In this document: positions 1-7,747 of the stretch, one piece after another
Position numbering within the stretch: the stretch's first letter is position 1
Layout: each line of letters begins with the position of its first letter
NCBI GenBank assembly: GCA_038562555.1
Contig: JBCFBK010000063.1
Span: 1-30,343, forward strand
Direction: 5' to 3'
Origin: JBCFBK01 sp038562555
GTDB taxonomy: Bacteria > Bacteroidota > Bacteroidia > Bacteroidales > Prolixibacteraceae
Length of the DNA stretch: 30,343 nt
The notes under the pieces: model-generated
What the model was told of the DNA's origin: nothing
Seen by the model: only the letters and a program-made list of their open reading frames with translations
Database searches by the model: none
Program-made: the position numbers and the translations under genes

Positions 1-54
1 ATTATTGTTTGGCGAATCCGGGCTTCCGGCGTTAACGTGATGACCGAAGAGGCT

Positions 55-1434
55 TCATTTCCGGATCAGTGTTTCCATTTCTTCAAGCGTCTTTCCCTTG
101 GTTTCGGGCACCATTTTCCAGACAAAGATCAGCGACAGGACGCTCATCGTCCCATAGAAGCAATAGGTAAGGCCGCTGCTGAATTCCATCATGGCCGGGT
201 AGGTTGATGAGATAAAATAATTGGCTGCCCATTGTGCCGCAACGGCAATGGCAACGGCCTTTCCCCTGATTTTATTTGGAAAGATCTCTGAGATAAGTAC
301 CCAGGTGATCGGGCCCCAGGACATCATAAACGACGCCGTATAAATGATGATAAACACCAGTGTGCTGATCCCGATCACTTTCAGAAAGGCCAGTGCGCCG
401 ATAGCAAACATCCCGATTGCCATGCCCACCGACCCGACCATTAACAGGGGTTTGCGACCCCATTTGTCGACCGTGACAATAGCCACAACGGTAAAAATGA
501 CATTCACCAGTCCCATCACGACCGTCTGAAGCATGGAGGCGTCCTTTTCCGCTCCCATGCTTTCAAAGATACGCGGCGCGTAATAGAGTGCCACATTAAT
601 CCCCACGAATTGCTGGAAGACGGAGAGCAGGATCCCGATGATGATAATGGTCGGTCCAAAGGAAAATAGTTTCGCCGATGAATGTTCAACTGTATTTTTT
701 ATTTCATGGAGAATGGTTCGCGCCTTTTCCGGACCGTTGATTCGCGTCAGGATGTGCAGTGCCTTCTCATCCTGATAACTCAGGGCCAGGTAGCGCGGAG
801 TTTCAGGCACAAAAAACAGCAAAACGCCGAACAATGCCGCCGGAATAGCTTCTGAAACAAACATGTATCTCCATCCTGTCATATTGATCCATTCAATGGG
901 TTGTCCGTTCGCGATGCCCCAGTTCACGAAATAAACCACCAGCATACCGAAGATAATGGCAAACTGGTTGAAAGAAACCAGGCGGCCCCGGATATCGGCT
1001 GGCGCTATTTCCCCAATATACATGGGCGTGATAGCTGAGGCCAGTCCGACCCCGATGCCACCGATGATCCGGTAGAAATTGAACATATAAAGCAGTCCCA
1101 AAGAGGCTTCTCCCGGTTTGAAAAACAGGAATTCAGGGTAGCCCGAACCCAGGGCCGAGAGGAAAAACAGTATAGCGGCGAGCATTAACGATCGCTTCCT
1201 TCCCAGCCGGGAAGCAAGCAGCCCTGAAACAGCACCCCCGATAATACAGCCAATCAGGGCACTCGATATGGTTGCTCCGTGAGCCAGAGAACCCAAACCC
1301 AGACTCTCAATCAGATAAGCCTGAATTGATTTTTCGGCACCCGATATAACTGCTGTGTCGTAGCCAAAAAGCAATCCTCCTAATGTTGCCACCAGTGTGA
1401 TGGCAACGATATAGAGTGAATTTTTTCTCTTCAT
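55..1434 (-). CDS. xylE: XylE-type D-xylose:H+ symporter (MFS sugar porter family)
   Basis: Inner-membrane sugar transporter of 459 residues, the usual length for the sugar porter family, with about twelve hydrophobic segments. Family signatures are in the expected order: GYDTAVISGA in helix 1 (residues 24-33), RLGRK in the 2-3 loop (76-80), PETPR at the end of helix 6 (210-214), DKWGRK in the 8-9 loop (323-328) and PETKGKTLEEME at the C-terminus. Helix 7 carries QQFVGIN (Q274, Q275, N280) and helices 10-11 carry GPITW and AAQW, matching the sugar-binding residues of E. coli XylE. The XylE glutamine in FGQ (helix 5) is Met164 here. It lies 54 bp after xylA on the same strand with no promoter or terminator seen between them, so it is probably the last gene of the xyl operon. 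Xylose as substrate is inferred from context and similarity; another pentose or hexose is possible. Confidence 0.93.
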   Translation of the reverse strand: MKRKNSLYIVAITLVATLGGLLFGYDTAVISGAEKSIQAYLIESLGLGSLAHGATISSALIGCIIGGAVSGLLASRLGRKRSLMLAAILFFLSALGSGYPEFLFFKPGEASLGLLYMFNFYRIIGGIGVGLASAITPMYIGEIAPADIRGRLVSFNQFAIIFGMLVVYFVNWGIANGQPIEWINMTGWRYMFVSEAIPAALFGVLLFFVPETPRYLALSYQDEKALHILTRINGPEKARTILHEIKNTVEHSSAKLFSFGPTIIIIGILLSVFQQFVGINVALYYAPRIFESMGAEKDASMLQTVVMGLVNVIFTVVAIVTVDKWGRKPLLMVGSVGMAIGMFAIGALAFLKVIGISTLVFIIIYTASFMMSWGPITWVLISEIFPNKIRGKAVAIAVAAQWAANYFISSTYPAMMEFSSGLTYCFYGTMSVLSLIFVWKMVPETKGKTLEEMETLIRK

Positions 1435-1487
1435 ATGTGTGATTTTAGTATCAGGACATGCGCGTCAAGATAGAAGATTTGAGACCC

Positions 1488-2813
1488 CTAAATATACATG
1501 TTAATAAGTTGCTCCAGCATTTCCTGCTTGCCGCTGACCTGCTTCGGCTCTCCGGTTTCTTTGGCAACCTGATATAAATCTTCAAGCTGCAGCTTTCCTG
1601 ATTCAAATTCAGCTCCTTTCCCGGCGTCGAACGAAGCGTAACGTGCCTTCCTCAGTTTGAGGTAATCCGATCCGGTCAGGATTTTATCGGCAACGATCAG
1701 GGCGCGGGCAAAGGTGTCCATTCCGCTGATGTGGGCAATGAACAAATCTTCCGGATCGGTCGAATTGCGCCGTGTTTTGGCATCGAAGTTAGTCCCGCCG
1801 TTTTGAAAGCCACCTGCCTGGAGTATTTCCAGCATAGCTTCGGTGACTTCGGTCATATTTGAAGGGAATTCGTCGGTATCCCAGCCATTCTGGTAGTCGC
1901 CCTTATTGGCGTCGATCGAACCCAGCATGCCTGCATCGGCTGCAACCCGCAGCTCATGGGCAAAGGTATGTCCGGCGAGCGTTGCATGGTTAACTTCAAT
2001 GTTGATTTTGAAGTCTTTGTCAAGCCCGTATTGCCGGAGGAATCCGATCACCGTCGCACTGTCATAATCATATTGGTGTTTGGTTGGCTCCATGGGTTTC
2101 GGCTCGATCAGAAAAGTCCCGGTAAACCCTTGCTTCCGGCCATAATCGCGTGCCATGGAAAGAAACCTCCCAAGATGTTCGAGTTCACGTTTCATGTTGG
2201 TGTTGTGCAGGCTCATATATCCTTCGCGCCCTCCCCAGAAAACATAGTTGGACCCACCCAGAGCAATGGTCGCATCCAGGGCATTCCTGACCTGAACGGC
2301 TGCATTGGCCAATACATTAAAGTCAGGATTGGTAGCTGCTCCGTTCATGTAACGCAGGTTGCTGAACACATTAGCCGTTCCCCATAAAAGCTGGATACCG
2401 GTGGCGTTTTGACGTTCCCTTGCAAAATCGATCATGCCCGACAGCCTTTTTTCGATTTCAAAAACTGAACCGTCACCCACAACATCCACGTCATGGAAGC
2501 AGTAAAATGGAATATTGATTTTGCTGATGAATTCAAAGGCAGCATCCATCTTCGCTTTGGCAGCGTCCAGGGGGTCGCCGATCCCGCCCCAGGGAAAGGT
2601 TTTGGTTCCGGGACCAAAGGGGTCCGAACCTTCGGCACAGAAAGAATGCCAGTAAGCCACTGCAAAGCGCAGATGTTCTTTCATTGTTTTTCCGCCAACG
2701 ATACGGTTTTCGTCATACCATCTGAATGCAAGCGGATTCCTTGATTCCGGACCCTCGTAGCTGATTTGCCCGATCCCCGGGAAGTACTCTTTGTTTCCTT
2801 TAAAAATTGTCAT
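1488..2813 (-). CDS. xylA: Xylose isomerase
   Basis: Cytoplasmic metal-dependent isomerase converting D-xylose to D-xylulose. At 441 residues it is the longer class II type. The active-site His107 and Asp110 sit in FHDVD, followed by LLWGTAN (142-148), the GGREGYM signature (194-200), and IEPKP with Glu237 and Lys239, the metal ligand and catalytic lysine. Further metal ligands are Glu273 and His276 in EVNH, Asp301 in IDAN, and Asp312/Asp314 in WDTD. All catalytic positions are intact. It lies between xylB (117 bp upstream) and the transporter gene (54 bp downstream), all on the minus strand. No TAnnTTTG box was found in the xylB-xylA gap, so it is probably read from the xylB promoter. The gap holds tandem GATTCTCAG copies, listed separately. 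Confidence 0.98.
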   Translation of the reverse strand: MTIFKGNKEYFPGIGQISYEGPESRNPLAFRWYDENRIVGGKTMKEHLRFAVAYWHSFCAEGSDPFGPGTKTFPWGGIGDPLDAAKAKMDAAFEFISKINIPFYCFHDVDVVGDGSVFEIEKRLSGMIDFARERQNATGIQLLWGTANVFSNLRYMNGAATNPDFNVLANAAVQVRNALDATIALGGSNYVFWGGREGYMSLHNTNMKRELEHLGRFLSMARDYGRKQGFTGTFLIEPKPMEPTKHQYDYDSATVIGFLRQYGLDKDFKINIEVNHATLAGHTFAHELRVAADAGMLGSIDANKGDYQNGWDTDEFPSNMTEVTEAMLEILQAGGFQNGGTNFDAKTRRNSTDPEDLFIAHISGMDTFARALIVADKILTGSDYLKLRKARYASFDAGKGAEFESGKLQLEDLYQVAKETGEPKQVSGKQEMLEQLINMYI

Positions 2814-2857
2814 ATAGGTAAGATGTTAAAATTGTAAAATTATAAAACTGCTAAATT

Positions 2858-2883
2858 GATTCTCAGGATTCTCAGATTCTCAG
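2858..2883. repeat. Three tandem GATTCTCAG copies between xylB and xylA
   Basis: Three copies of the 9-mer GATTCTCAG lie at 2858-2866, 2867-2875 and 2875-2883 (the last overlaps by one G), in an AT-rich low-complexity gap. On the transcribed minus strand this reads as CTGAGAATC repeats. There are no spacers, so this is not a CRISPR. Function unknown; slippage-generated filler is the simplest reading. Confidence 0.6.
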
Positions 2884-2929
2884 ACTGTCTGTCTTGTTTC
2901 TCTTAACTAACGCCTAATAGCTTCCCTGC

Positions 2930-4426
2930 TCACGACTTGCTACTCACTACTTTCTCCAGTTGTTCCTTCCATTTTTCATAAGCGAGCCCGTAGTTCGCCG
3001 TTTTTTGCATGTCCGGCCCGATAGTCTCCAGCTTTTTTAGGTTTGAAAACGCTTCTGTTGGAGAACTGTAATAGCCTGAACCGATCCCGGCGCCCCTCGC
3101 TGCTCCGGTGGCCCCGTCTGTGTTGTAGAGTTCGATGGTGGCGCCGCTTATGCTGGCCAGTGCTTCACGGAAGAGGGAACTGAGGAACATATTGGCTTTT
3201 CCGGCGCGGATCACTTTCGTTTCGATGCCCATGGTTTTCATGATATCCATGCCGTACCTGAACGAGAAAGCTATTCCTTCCTGAGCCGCACGGTAGAGAT
3301 GAGCTGCTTCGTGGATATTGAAGTTGATGCCCGAAAAGAGGGATCCCGGATTTTTGTTTCCCAAAACCCGTTCCGCGCCATTTCCAAAAGGCAGGATCGT
3401 AAGTCCTTCAGCACCAATAGGAATACGCGATGCCAGCAGGTTCGTTTCTTCGTACGCCAGGCTGGACTTCCCCACCTGCTTATTCAGCCAGGAATTCAGA
3501 ATACCCGTCCCGTTGATGCATAACAGTACCCCCAGCCGGGTGACCTCCCGGGTATGGTTCACATGGGCAAAGGTGTTTACACGTGATAACGGATCGTATT
3601 TTACCTGACCGCTTACCCCGTACACGACGCCGGAAGTGCCGGCCGTAGCGGCTACCTCTCCGGGATTGAGTACATTCAGGGAAAGGGCATTATTAGGCTG
3701 GTCACCAGCACGGTAACTGATCTTAATGCCCTTGACGAGCCCGAGTTCGCGGGCTGCCTCCTCGCAAACTTCAGCCCGGACCGAAAATGTTGGAACGATT
3801 TCCGGGATAAAATGTTCGTCAATACCGTAATAATCCAGGAGGATGCGGGCAACCTTGTTTTCCCTGAAATTCCACAGGATGCCTTCTGAAAGACCACTGG
3901 CTGTTGTTTGTACCTTGCCGCTCAGCTTCATGGCGATGTAGTCTCCGGGTAGCATGAGTTTGTCGATCCGTTCATAGATTTGCGGTTCATGGTCTTTCAC
4001 CCATTTGAGCTTCGATGCGGTGAAGTTCCCGGGTGAATTCAACAGGTTTTCCAGGCATTCCTTTTCTCCGATTTCATGAAAAGCCTGGTCCCCGATCACC
4101 GAAGCCCGACTGTCGCACCAGATAATGGATGGACGCAGCACCTGCTGATGCTTGTCGACCAGCACCAGGCCATGCATTTGATAAGATATGCCAATCGAAT
4201 TGATATCGGAAGGCGAAACAGCCGACTTTTGCAGGATCGATGTTATAGCCCGTTTCAGGTTCTTCCACCATTGTTCCGGTTCCTGCTCTGCCCAGCCGGC
4301 CTGAAGGGCCGTTATTTTCATTTCTTTTTCCGGGTAAAACGCCGTAGCCTGACATTCACCTGTTTCTCCATCGATGATACTCGCCTTTACCGACGAGCTT
4401 CCAATATCTAAACCTAGTAAATACAT
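2930..4426 (-). CDS. xylB: Xylulokinase (FGGY carbohydrate kinase family)
   Basis: Cytoplasmic kinase phosphorylating D-xylulose with ATP to D-xylulose 5-phosphate, the entry to the pentose phosphate pathway. The length of 498 residues is normal for FGGY kinases. The N-terminal half starts with the phosphate-binding LGLDIGSSSVKASI (residues 4-17), then WAEQEPEQWW (45-54), GISYQMHGLVLVD (79-91) and IIWCDSR (101-107). The catalytic base is Asp242 in AGDQPNNA, followed by the TAGTSG adenosine/phosphate segment. It is the first gene of the xyl operon, followed by xylA. A near-perfect promoter ends about 50 bp upstream and is overlapped by sites that may bind the GntR regulator encoded next to it. 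Substrate identity is strongly supported by the adjacent xylA. Confidence 0.95.
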   Translation of the reverse strand: MYLLGLDIGSSSVKASIIDGETGECQATAFYPEKEMKITALQAGWAEQEPEQWWKNLKRAITSILQKSAVSPSDINSIGISYQMHGLVLVDKHQQVLRPSIIWCDSRASVIGDQAFHEIGEKECLENLLNSPGNFTASKLKWVKDHEPQIYERIDKLMLPGDYIAMKLSGKVQTTASGLSEGILWNFRENKVARILLDYYGIDEHFIPEIVPTFSVRAEVCEEAARELGLVKGIKISYRAGDQPNNALSLNVLNPGEVAATAGTSGVVYGVSGQVKYDPLSRVNTFAHVNHTREVTRLGVLLCINGTGILNSWLNKQVGKSSLAYEETNLLASRIPIGAEGLTILPFGNGAERVLGNKNPGSLFSGINFNIHEAAHLYRAAQEGIAFSFRYGMDIMKTMGIETKVIRAGKANMFLSSLFREALASISGATIELYNTDGATGAARGAGIGSGYYSSPTEAFSNLKKLETIGPDMQKTANYGLAYEKWKEQLEKVVSSKS

Positions 4427-4452
4427 GCCGAAAGATTTATTTTATGGTTGTC

Positions 4453-4470
4453 CGTTCTGTTCTGGTATGC
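4453..4470 (-). promoter_or_regulatory. Candidate operator, copy 1 (xylB promoter)
   Basis: The plus-strand 18-mer CGTTCTGTTCTGGTATGC recurs with one mismatch at 5704-5721, upstream of the GntR gene. Here it starts just downstream of the -7 box at 4475-4482, so it covers the predicted transcription start of xylB. Sharing by exactly these two promoters suggests the binding site of the locus regulator. It is not an obvious palindrome but contains the direct repeat GTTCT-GTTCT. Confidence 0.55.
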
Positions 4471-4474
4471 TATG

Positions 4475-4505
4475 CAAATTTAAATTTGTCGATGACGATT
4501 TCAAA
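4475..4505 (-). promoter_or_regulatory. Promoter of the xyl operon (Bacteroidota type)
   Basis: Read on the minus strand, a TTTG (4502-4505) is separated by exactly 19 bp from TAAATTTG (4475-4482), matching the known Bacteroidota primary-sigma consensus TTTG-N19-TAnnTTTG. The expected start is around 4468, giving a leader of roughly 40 nt before xylB. The -7 box is one half of the 14-bp palindrome CAAATTTAAATTTG (4475-4488), so a second TAAATTTG lies on the plus strand. Confidence 0.75.
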
Positions 4506-4524
4506 GCCAGCTAAAATGTTATAA

Positions 4525-4545
4525 AACATATGTTGACGGCGTCAA
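4525..4545. promoter_or_regulatory. Adjoining palindromes upstream of the xylB promoter
   Basis: AACATATGTT (4525-4534) is a perfect 10-bp palindrome. It overlaps TTGACGGCGTCAA (4533-4545), which has perfect 6-bp arms around one central base. Both lie 20-40 bp upstream of the -33 element, where an activator such as a catabolite-control protein could bind. The protein that binds is unknown. Confidence 0.4.
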
Positions 4546-4626
4546 TCAAACCAAAAAAAGCACAGGAAAGCAGTAACTGTAATATCAGTGCCTTGTCACC
4601 ATCTCAGGCTTTCGCGGATAGCTGTT

Positions 4627-5622
4627 TTATAATGAAGACCGGACTTTCATTTGAGTGGGGATCTGAATCCGTACCGGTTCGCCTGCAATGGCGAATTCAG
4701 CAGCTTTTCTGCCCATCAGTTCAAAATCAGTGGATATCACCGTGATGCCATTCTTTACATATTTCTTCATCGGCGTTTCATTGTAGGATATCACACCAAC
4801 GTCTTTGCCGGGAATCAGTTTTTTTTCAGAGCACTGATCCAGGAAGCGGGCCAGGGTCCGGTCGCTCACCAGCAAATAAAGATCCCCATTTTGCACATCG
4901 AGCTTTTTAGACTGCCTCAGAATTTGGTAATTCAGGCGATGATCTTTCGTGAACTTTTCGAACCAGATAATGGATTCCGGGGGATGATAGGTGAACTCAG
5001 GGTACAAATAAATAAAACGCTCATATTTTTTAATCAGGTCCAGGTGGCCGTTTAGTGAATCGTACAGCGTTTTTCCAAAGTCCTGAAAAATGACCGACAT
5101 ATCGGGTGTTGAATGAATCATCCAGTCAATGACAAGCAATTTGTTGCGCGGGATCTGGCTGACGATCTCCGGCACACGCACGTGATCGAAGTTCATGACA
5201 ATATAGCGGTTGTATTTTCCGAGGCTTTCCTTGATTACCTTTTCAAATATGTCAATATTATAATGGTGAAAATTCAGATCGACGGCAATATTGTCAGGTA
5301 AATTATCCCGCAGGGACCCGTAAAGTACCTCTTTATATGCTTTAAAGGTGTCCAGAAAAAGAAAGACCTTGGTAATTGCGCGGGCAACAAAATATCCTTT
5401 ATTGGGAACAGACTCTACAATTCCGCGATTCTTCAGTTCCGCATAAGCCTTAAAAACAGTGTCGCGCGAAAGGCTGCTTTCGTGACACAACTGATTTACA
5501 GATGGAAGAATATCGCCGATTTCCAGTAAGTTACGACTGATTGCATCAATAACTGAGTCAATCAATTGCTGGAATTTAAGCTGACTGGATAAGGGGTCGA
5601 TCCGAAAGTGGAATTTACTCAT
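4627..5622 (-). CDS. GntR-family regulator with LacI-type sugar-sensing domain, probable xylose regulator
   Basis: Protein of 331 residues with a GntR winged helix-turn-helix at about residues 10-80, including LPSVNQLCHESSLSRDTVFK and a following GIVESVPNKGYFV wing. The C-terminal part, about 90-331, resembles periplasmic-binding-protein/LacI-type ligand domains, as in B. subtilis AraR. This is a DNA-binding regulator whose ligand is probably a sugar. It lies directly upstream of xylB on the same strand, separated by 200 bp that hold the xylB promoter. An 18-bp element shared between its own promoter and that of xylB suggests autoregulation plus control of the xyl operon. Xylose as effector is inferred from position only; arabinose or another sugar remains possible. 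Repressor action is likely for the family but not proven. Confidence 0.88.
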   Translation of the reverse strand: MSKFHFRIDPLSSQLKFQQLIDSVIDAISRNLLEIGDILPSVNQLCHESSLSRDTVFKAYAELKNRGIVESVPNKGYFVARAITKVFLFLDTFKAYKEVLYGSLRDNLPDNIAVDLNFHHYNIDIFEKVIKESLGKYNRYIVMNFDHVRVPEIVSQIPRNKLLVIDWMIHSTPDMSVIFQDFGKTLYDSLNGHLDLIKKYERFIYLYPEFTYHPPESIIWFEKFTKDHRLNYQILRQSKKLDVQNGDLYLLVSDRTLARFLDQCSEKKLIPGKDVGVISYNETPMKKYVKNGITVISTDFELMGRKAAEFAIAGEPVRIQIPTQMKVRSSL

Positions 5623-5656
5623 AAGCGATCATTATCTTTAGCCGCTTCTCCTGTTC

Positions 5657-5688
5657 GGCAAAGCCTCAAAGCCAGTTTTGGCTTTGCC
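5657..5688. repeat. Nested inverted repeats in the GntR gene leader
   Basis: GGCAAAGCC (5657-5665) pairs with GGCTTTGCC (5680-5688). Inside it, CAAAGCCA (5667-5674) pairs with TGGCTTTG (5679-5686) around GTTT. The motif CAAAGCC therefore occurs twice directly and once inverted, and two hairpins compete for the same 3' arm. It lies in the presumed 5' leader of the GntR gene. There is no T-tract, so it is not a standard terminator. Confidence 0.5.
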
Positions 5689-5703
5689 CTCACTTATTCG
5701 AAG

Positions 5704-5721
5704 CGTTCTGTTCTGTTATGC
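5704..5721 (-). promoter_or_regulatory. Candidate operator, copy 2 (GntR gene promoter)
   Basis: CGTTCTGTTCTGTTATGC matches 17 of 18 bases of the element at 4453-4470. It abuts the -7 box at 5721-5728 and so covers the predicted start of the GntR transcript. This fits negative autoregulation. Confidence 0.55.
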
Positions 5722-5728
5722 AAACATA
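5721..5728 (-). promoter_or_regulatory. Probable -7 box of the GntR gene
   Basis: Minus-strand TATGTTTG matches TAnnTTTG exactly. No good -33 TTTG lies 19-21 bp upstream, so the promoter may be weak or regulated. The leader would be about 90 nt. Confidence 0.5.
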
Positions 5729-5902
5729 CAAAAGAAAAGTAAATTTTCGTTTTTTTCCGGGCTTTTTCGTGAAGCTGTCTTCTGTCGGAGGGGAAGGTTT
5801 ATTTGCGGCGAAATAATTTATAAATTCGCCATTATTAACTGCGCCTGGATGAGTTCCGTGTGGTTTATTTTTAAGCTAAATCAATCATTTAAAAACAGGA
5901 AT

Positions 5903-6478
5903 ATGCTGAAAGATCTCGTACGAAGGAACCGCACTTACCGCCGTTTTGATGAAGCGGACCGGATACCGCACGACGTGTTGAAAGATTGTATTGAGCTGGC
6001 ACGCCTGTCAGCGAGTGCGAGGAATGCTCAGCCTCTGAGATATGTGTTGATTACTGAAGAAGCGCTGTGCGGTCAGGTTTTTCCTTTGCTGGCCTGGGCG
6101 GGATATTTGAGGGACTGGGATGGTCCGGCTCCCGGCGAACGTCCTTCAGCCTATATTGTTATGCTCATGGACAAACGTATTACCGAAAATTGTTTATGTG
6201 ATGACGGTATCGCTGCCCAGAGTATTATGCTGGGAGTTGTTGAAGCGGGCTATGGCGGTTGTATCATGGCCTCTGTAAAACGGCCGGAGTTGCAACAATT
6301 GCTAAAGCTGGAAGCACATTATGAAATTATTCAGGTGCTGGCACTGGGAAGACCTGTTGAAATTGTGGTGCTGGAAAAAATAAGCAGGGGAGACTTCAAA
6401 TACTGGCGAGATGAAAAAGGGGTTCATCATGTGCCGAAAAGATCGCTTGACGAGCTGATTCTGAACCTTCCGGAGTAA
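5903..6478 (+). CDS. Nitroreductase-family FMN oxidoreductase
   Basis: Protein of 191 residues from the ATG at 5903. The reading frame is open to 5678, but homologous sequence begins at MLKDLVRRNRTYRRFDE, and the upstream part covers the regulator's promoter region, so 5903 is preferred. The RRNRTYRRF segment and the following LARLSASARNAQPLRYVL are the FMN phosphate- and ring-binding motifs of the family. A central AAQSIMLGVVEAGYGGCIM helix and the C-terminal LALGRPVE segment are also typical. Such enzymes use NAD(P)H to reduce nitroaromatics, quinones or flavins; the natural substrate cannot be told from sequence. It is probably a single-gene transcript, convergent with proline dehydrogenase with only 7 bp between the stop codons. 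Confidence 0.9.
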   Translation: MLKDLVRRNRTYRRFDEADRIPHDVLKDCIELARLSASARNAQPLRYVLITEEALCGQVFPLLAWAGYLRDWDGPAPGERPSAYIVMLMDKRITENCLCDDGIAAQSIMLGVVEAGYGGCIMASVKRPELQQLLKLEAHYEIIQVLALGRPVEIVVLEKISRGDFKYWRDEKGVHHVPKRSLDELILNLPE

Positions 6479-6485
6479 AGGGTAT

Positions 6486-7430
6486 CTACGATTCTGAGTG
6501 TTTTTCGGGAGTAATACGCCGGTTCTGTTCCCGCACGAATAGGGCTTTTATAATATGGGAAGCAATTTTTGGATTTTCCTTCAGTCGCCTTGTTGAGTAG
6601 TTAAACCAATCTTTTCCGAACGGGACATATACCCGCATCCTGTGGCCCTGAGCCACAATAAAATGTCTCAATTCCGGAGTAACACCGTACAGCATCTGAA
6701 ATTCATACCGGTCCCGGGGCGTCCGGTATTTTTTCAGCAGCTCGAAAGACCCGTTAACCAGGTATTTGTCGTGGGTTGCAATGCCGACGTAGATGTTGTT
6801 TTTCAAAATGAATTCCAGATCTTCCAGAAAGTGTTCACGGATCTCCTGATAATCTTTATAGGCAACATGCGGCGGTTCAACATAAATCCCTTTGCACAGG
6901 CGGAAATTGGGTGCAGGCGCCGGGAGTTTGCTTAGCGAAACCAGATCGTCCATTGTGCGTCGCAGGTAGGCCTGAAGCACAAGACCCACGTGTCCGGGGA
7001 ATTCTGCGGCCAGTCTTCGGAAAATGTTTAGTTCCGACTCCACACATTGGGAATCTTCCATGTCAATGCGAATAAAATTATTCCTTAGTGCCGCTTTTTC
7101 GACGAGTTCACGGAGATGCCCATAGCAGATCTCGTGATCGATTAACAAGCCAAGCATAGTCGGCTTTACCGAGAAGTTGCCCGATACCCCGGAGGAGGTA
7201 AAGCGCTCCATCAGATCCATATACCGGCGTTTATTTTCTTCCGCCTGTTCCGGATGTCGAATAAATTCCCCCAGCAGGTCAATGGTTACCTCAATTCCCT
7301 GGGAATTAAGCTCCCGGGATGCCCTTAGACCGTCCTCAACCGTTTCCCCCGCGATATAACGCTTCGAGAATATCCAGATCAGTTTTTTGGGCATGTAGGG
7401 AAGTATATTTGCAATTGTCCTGCTCAGCAT
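6486..7430 (-). CDS. Proline dehydrogenase, short monofunctional type
   Basis: FAD enzyme oxidising L-proline to 1-pyrroline-5-carboxylate and passing electrons to quinone, usually at the membrane surface. At 314 residues it matches the short PutB/Thermus-type enzymes, without the longer N-terminal region or the aldehyde dehydrogenase domain of PutA. Barrel motifs are in order: SVKPTMLGL (87-95), RIDMED (121-126), LQAYLRR (152-158), RLCKGIY (177-183), ATHD (218-221), EFQMLYG (243-249) and DWFNYSTRRLKE (274-285), whose paired arginines bind the proline carboxylate. The partner dehydrogenase gene is about 15 kb away at 22331. A possible promoter, TTG-N21-TACTTTTA on the minus strand, lies at 7465-7496. 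Confidence 0.93.
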   Translation of the reverse strand: MLSRTIANILPYMPKKLIWIFSKRYIAGETVEDGLRASRELNSQGIEVTIDLLGEFIRHPEQAEENKRRYMDLMERFTSSGVSGNFSVKPTMLGLLIDHEICYGHLRELVEKAALRNNFIRIDMEDSQCVESELNIFRRLAAEFPGHVGLVLQAYLRRTMDDLVSLSKLPAPAPNFRLCKGIYVEPPHVAYKDYQEIREHFLEDLEFILKNNIYVGIATHDKYLVNGSFELLKKYRTPRDRYEFQMLYGVTPELRHFIVAQGHRMRVYVPFGKDWFNYSTRRLKENPKIASHIIKALFVREQNRRITPEKHSES

Positions 7431-7747
7431 ATTTTTGTCAATTTTTTCATGGTTTCACCCCGCTTAAAAGTACGATTGGAAGTAGGTTGCTTTCAATGAT
7501 GTTTATCAGTGAAAAAATATGATTTTACGCAGCTTTGACAAGAAACGAAGATATCGGACAGGCGGTTAAAAAATTTAATGGAATAACATGCATTCCTGAT
7601 GATAAATTTTTAATTTTGGCTCCAGTTAAATTAATAATCACCTAAAGAGAAATAATGTTCTTCTGTTTTTTCAGTGGTTCAGCCTGTAAATGAAGAAACT
7701 CAACTGAAAGTTTCCCGGAGACATTAAGAAAATTTAAGTTTGCACGT
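7431..7747. other. Divergent intergenic region between proline dehydrogenase and ompH-like genes
   Basis: About 317 bp without a convincing gene. It holds a candidate minus-strand promoter for proline dehydrogenase (TACTTTTA at 7465-7472 with TTG at 7494-7496, one mismatch in the -7 box). It also holds two plus-strand TAnnTTTG boxes for the ompH-like gene, TAATTTTG (7611-7618) and TAAGTTTG (7735-7742). I see no RNA gene or repeat in the rest. Confidence 0.5.
7735..7742 (+). promoter_or_regulatory. -7 box immediately before the ompH-like start codon
   Basis: TAAGTTTG matches TAnnTTTG, and TTTC lies 20 bp upstream (7711-7714), one base off the -33 consensus. The predicted transcription start falls within a few bases of the ATG at 7748, so this promoter would give a leaderless or nearly leaderless mRNA. 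Confidence 0.45.

Noticed and set aside
1..54. Possible end of another gene at the left edge
   Set aside because: Only 54 bp remain and no convincing coding end or terminator can be recognised.
1956..2387. 143-codon plus-strand ORF inside xylA
   Set aside because: Antisense to the catalytic core of xylose isomerase, with no promoter, ribosome-binding site or family resemblance.
2858..2883. Short CRISPR-like array
   Set aside because: The 9-bp units are directly adjacent without spacers and no cas genes are present.
5678..5902. N-terminal extension of the nitroreductase
   Set aside because: The extra 75 residues cover the regulator's promoter and inverted repeats and are not nitroreductase-like; the ATG at 5903 fits the family start.
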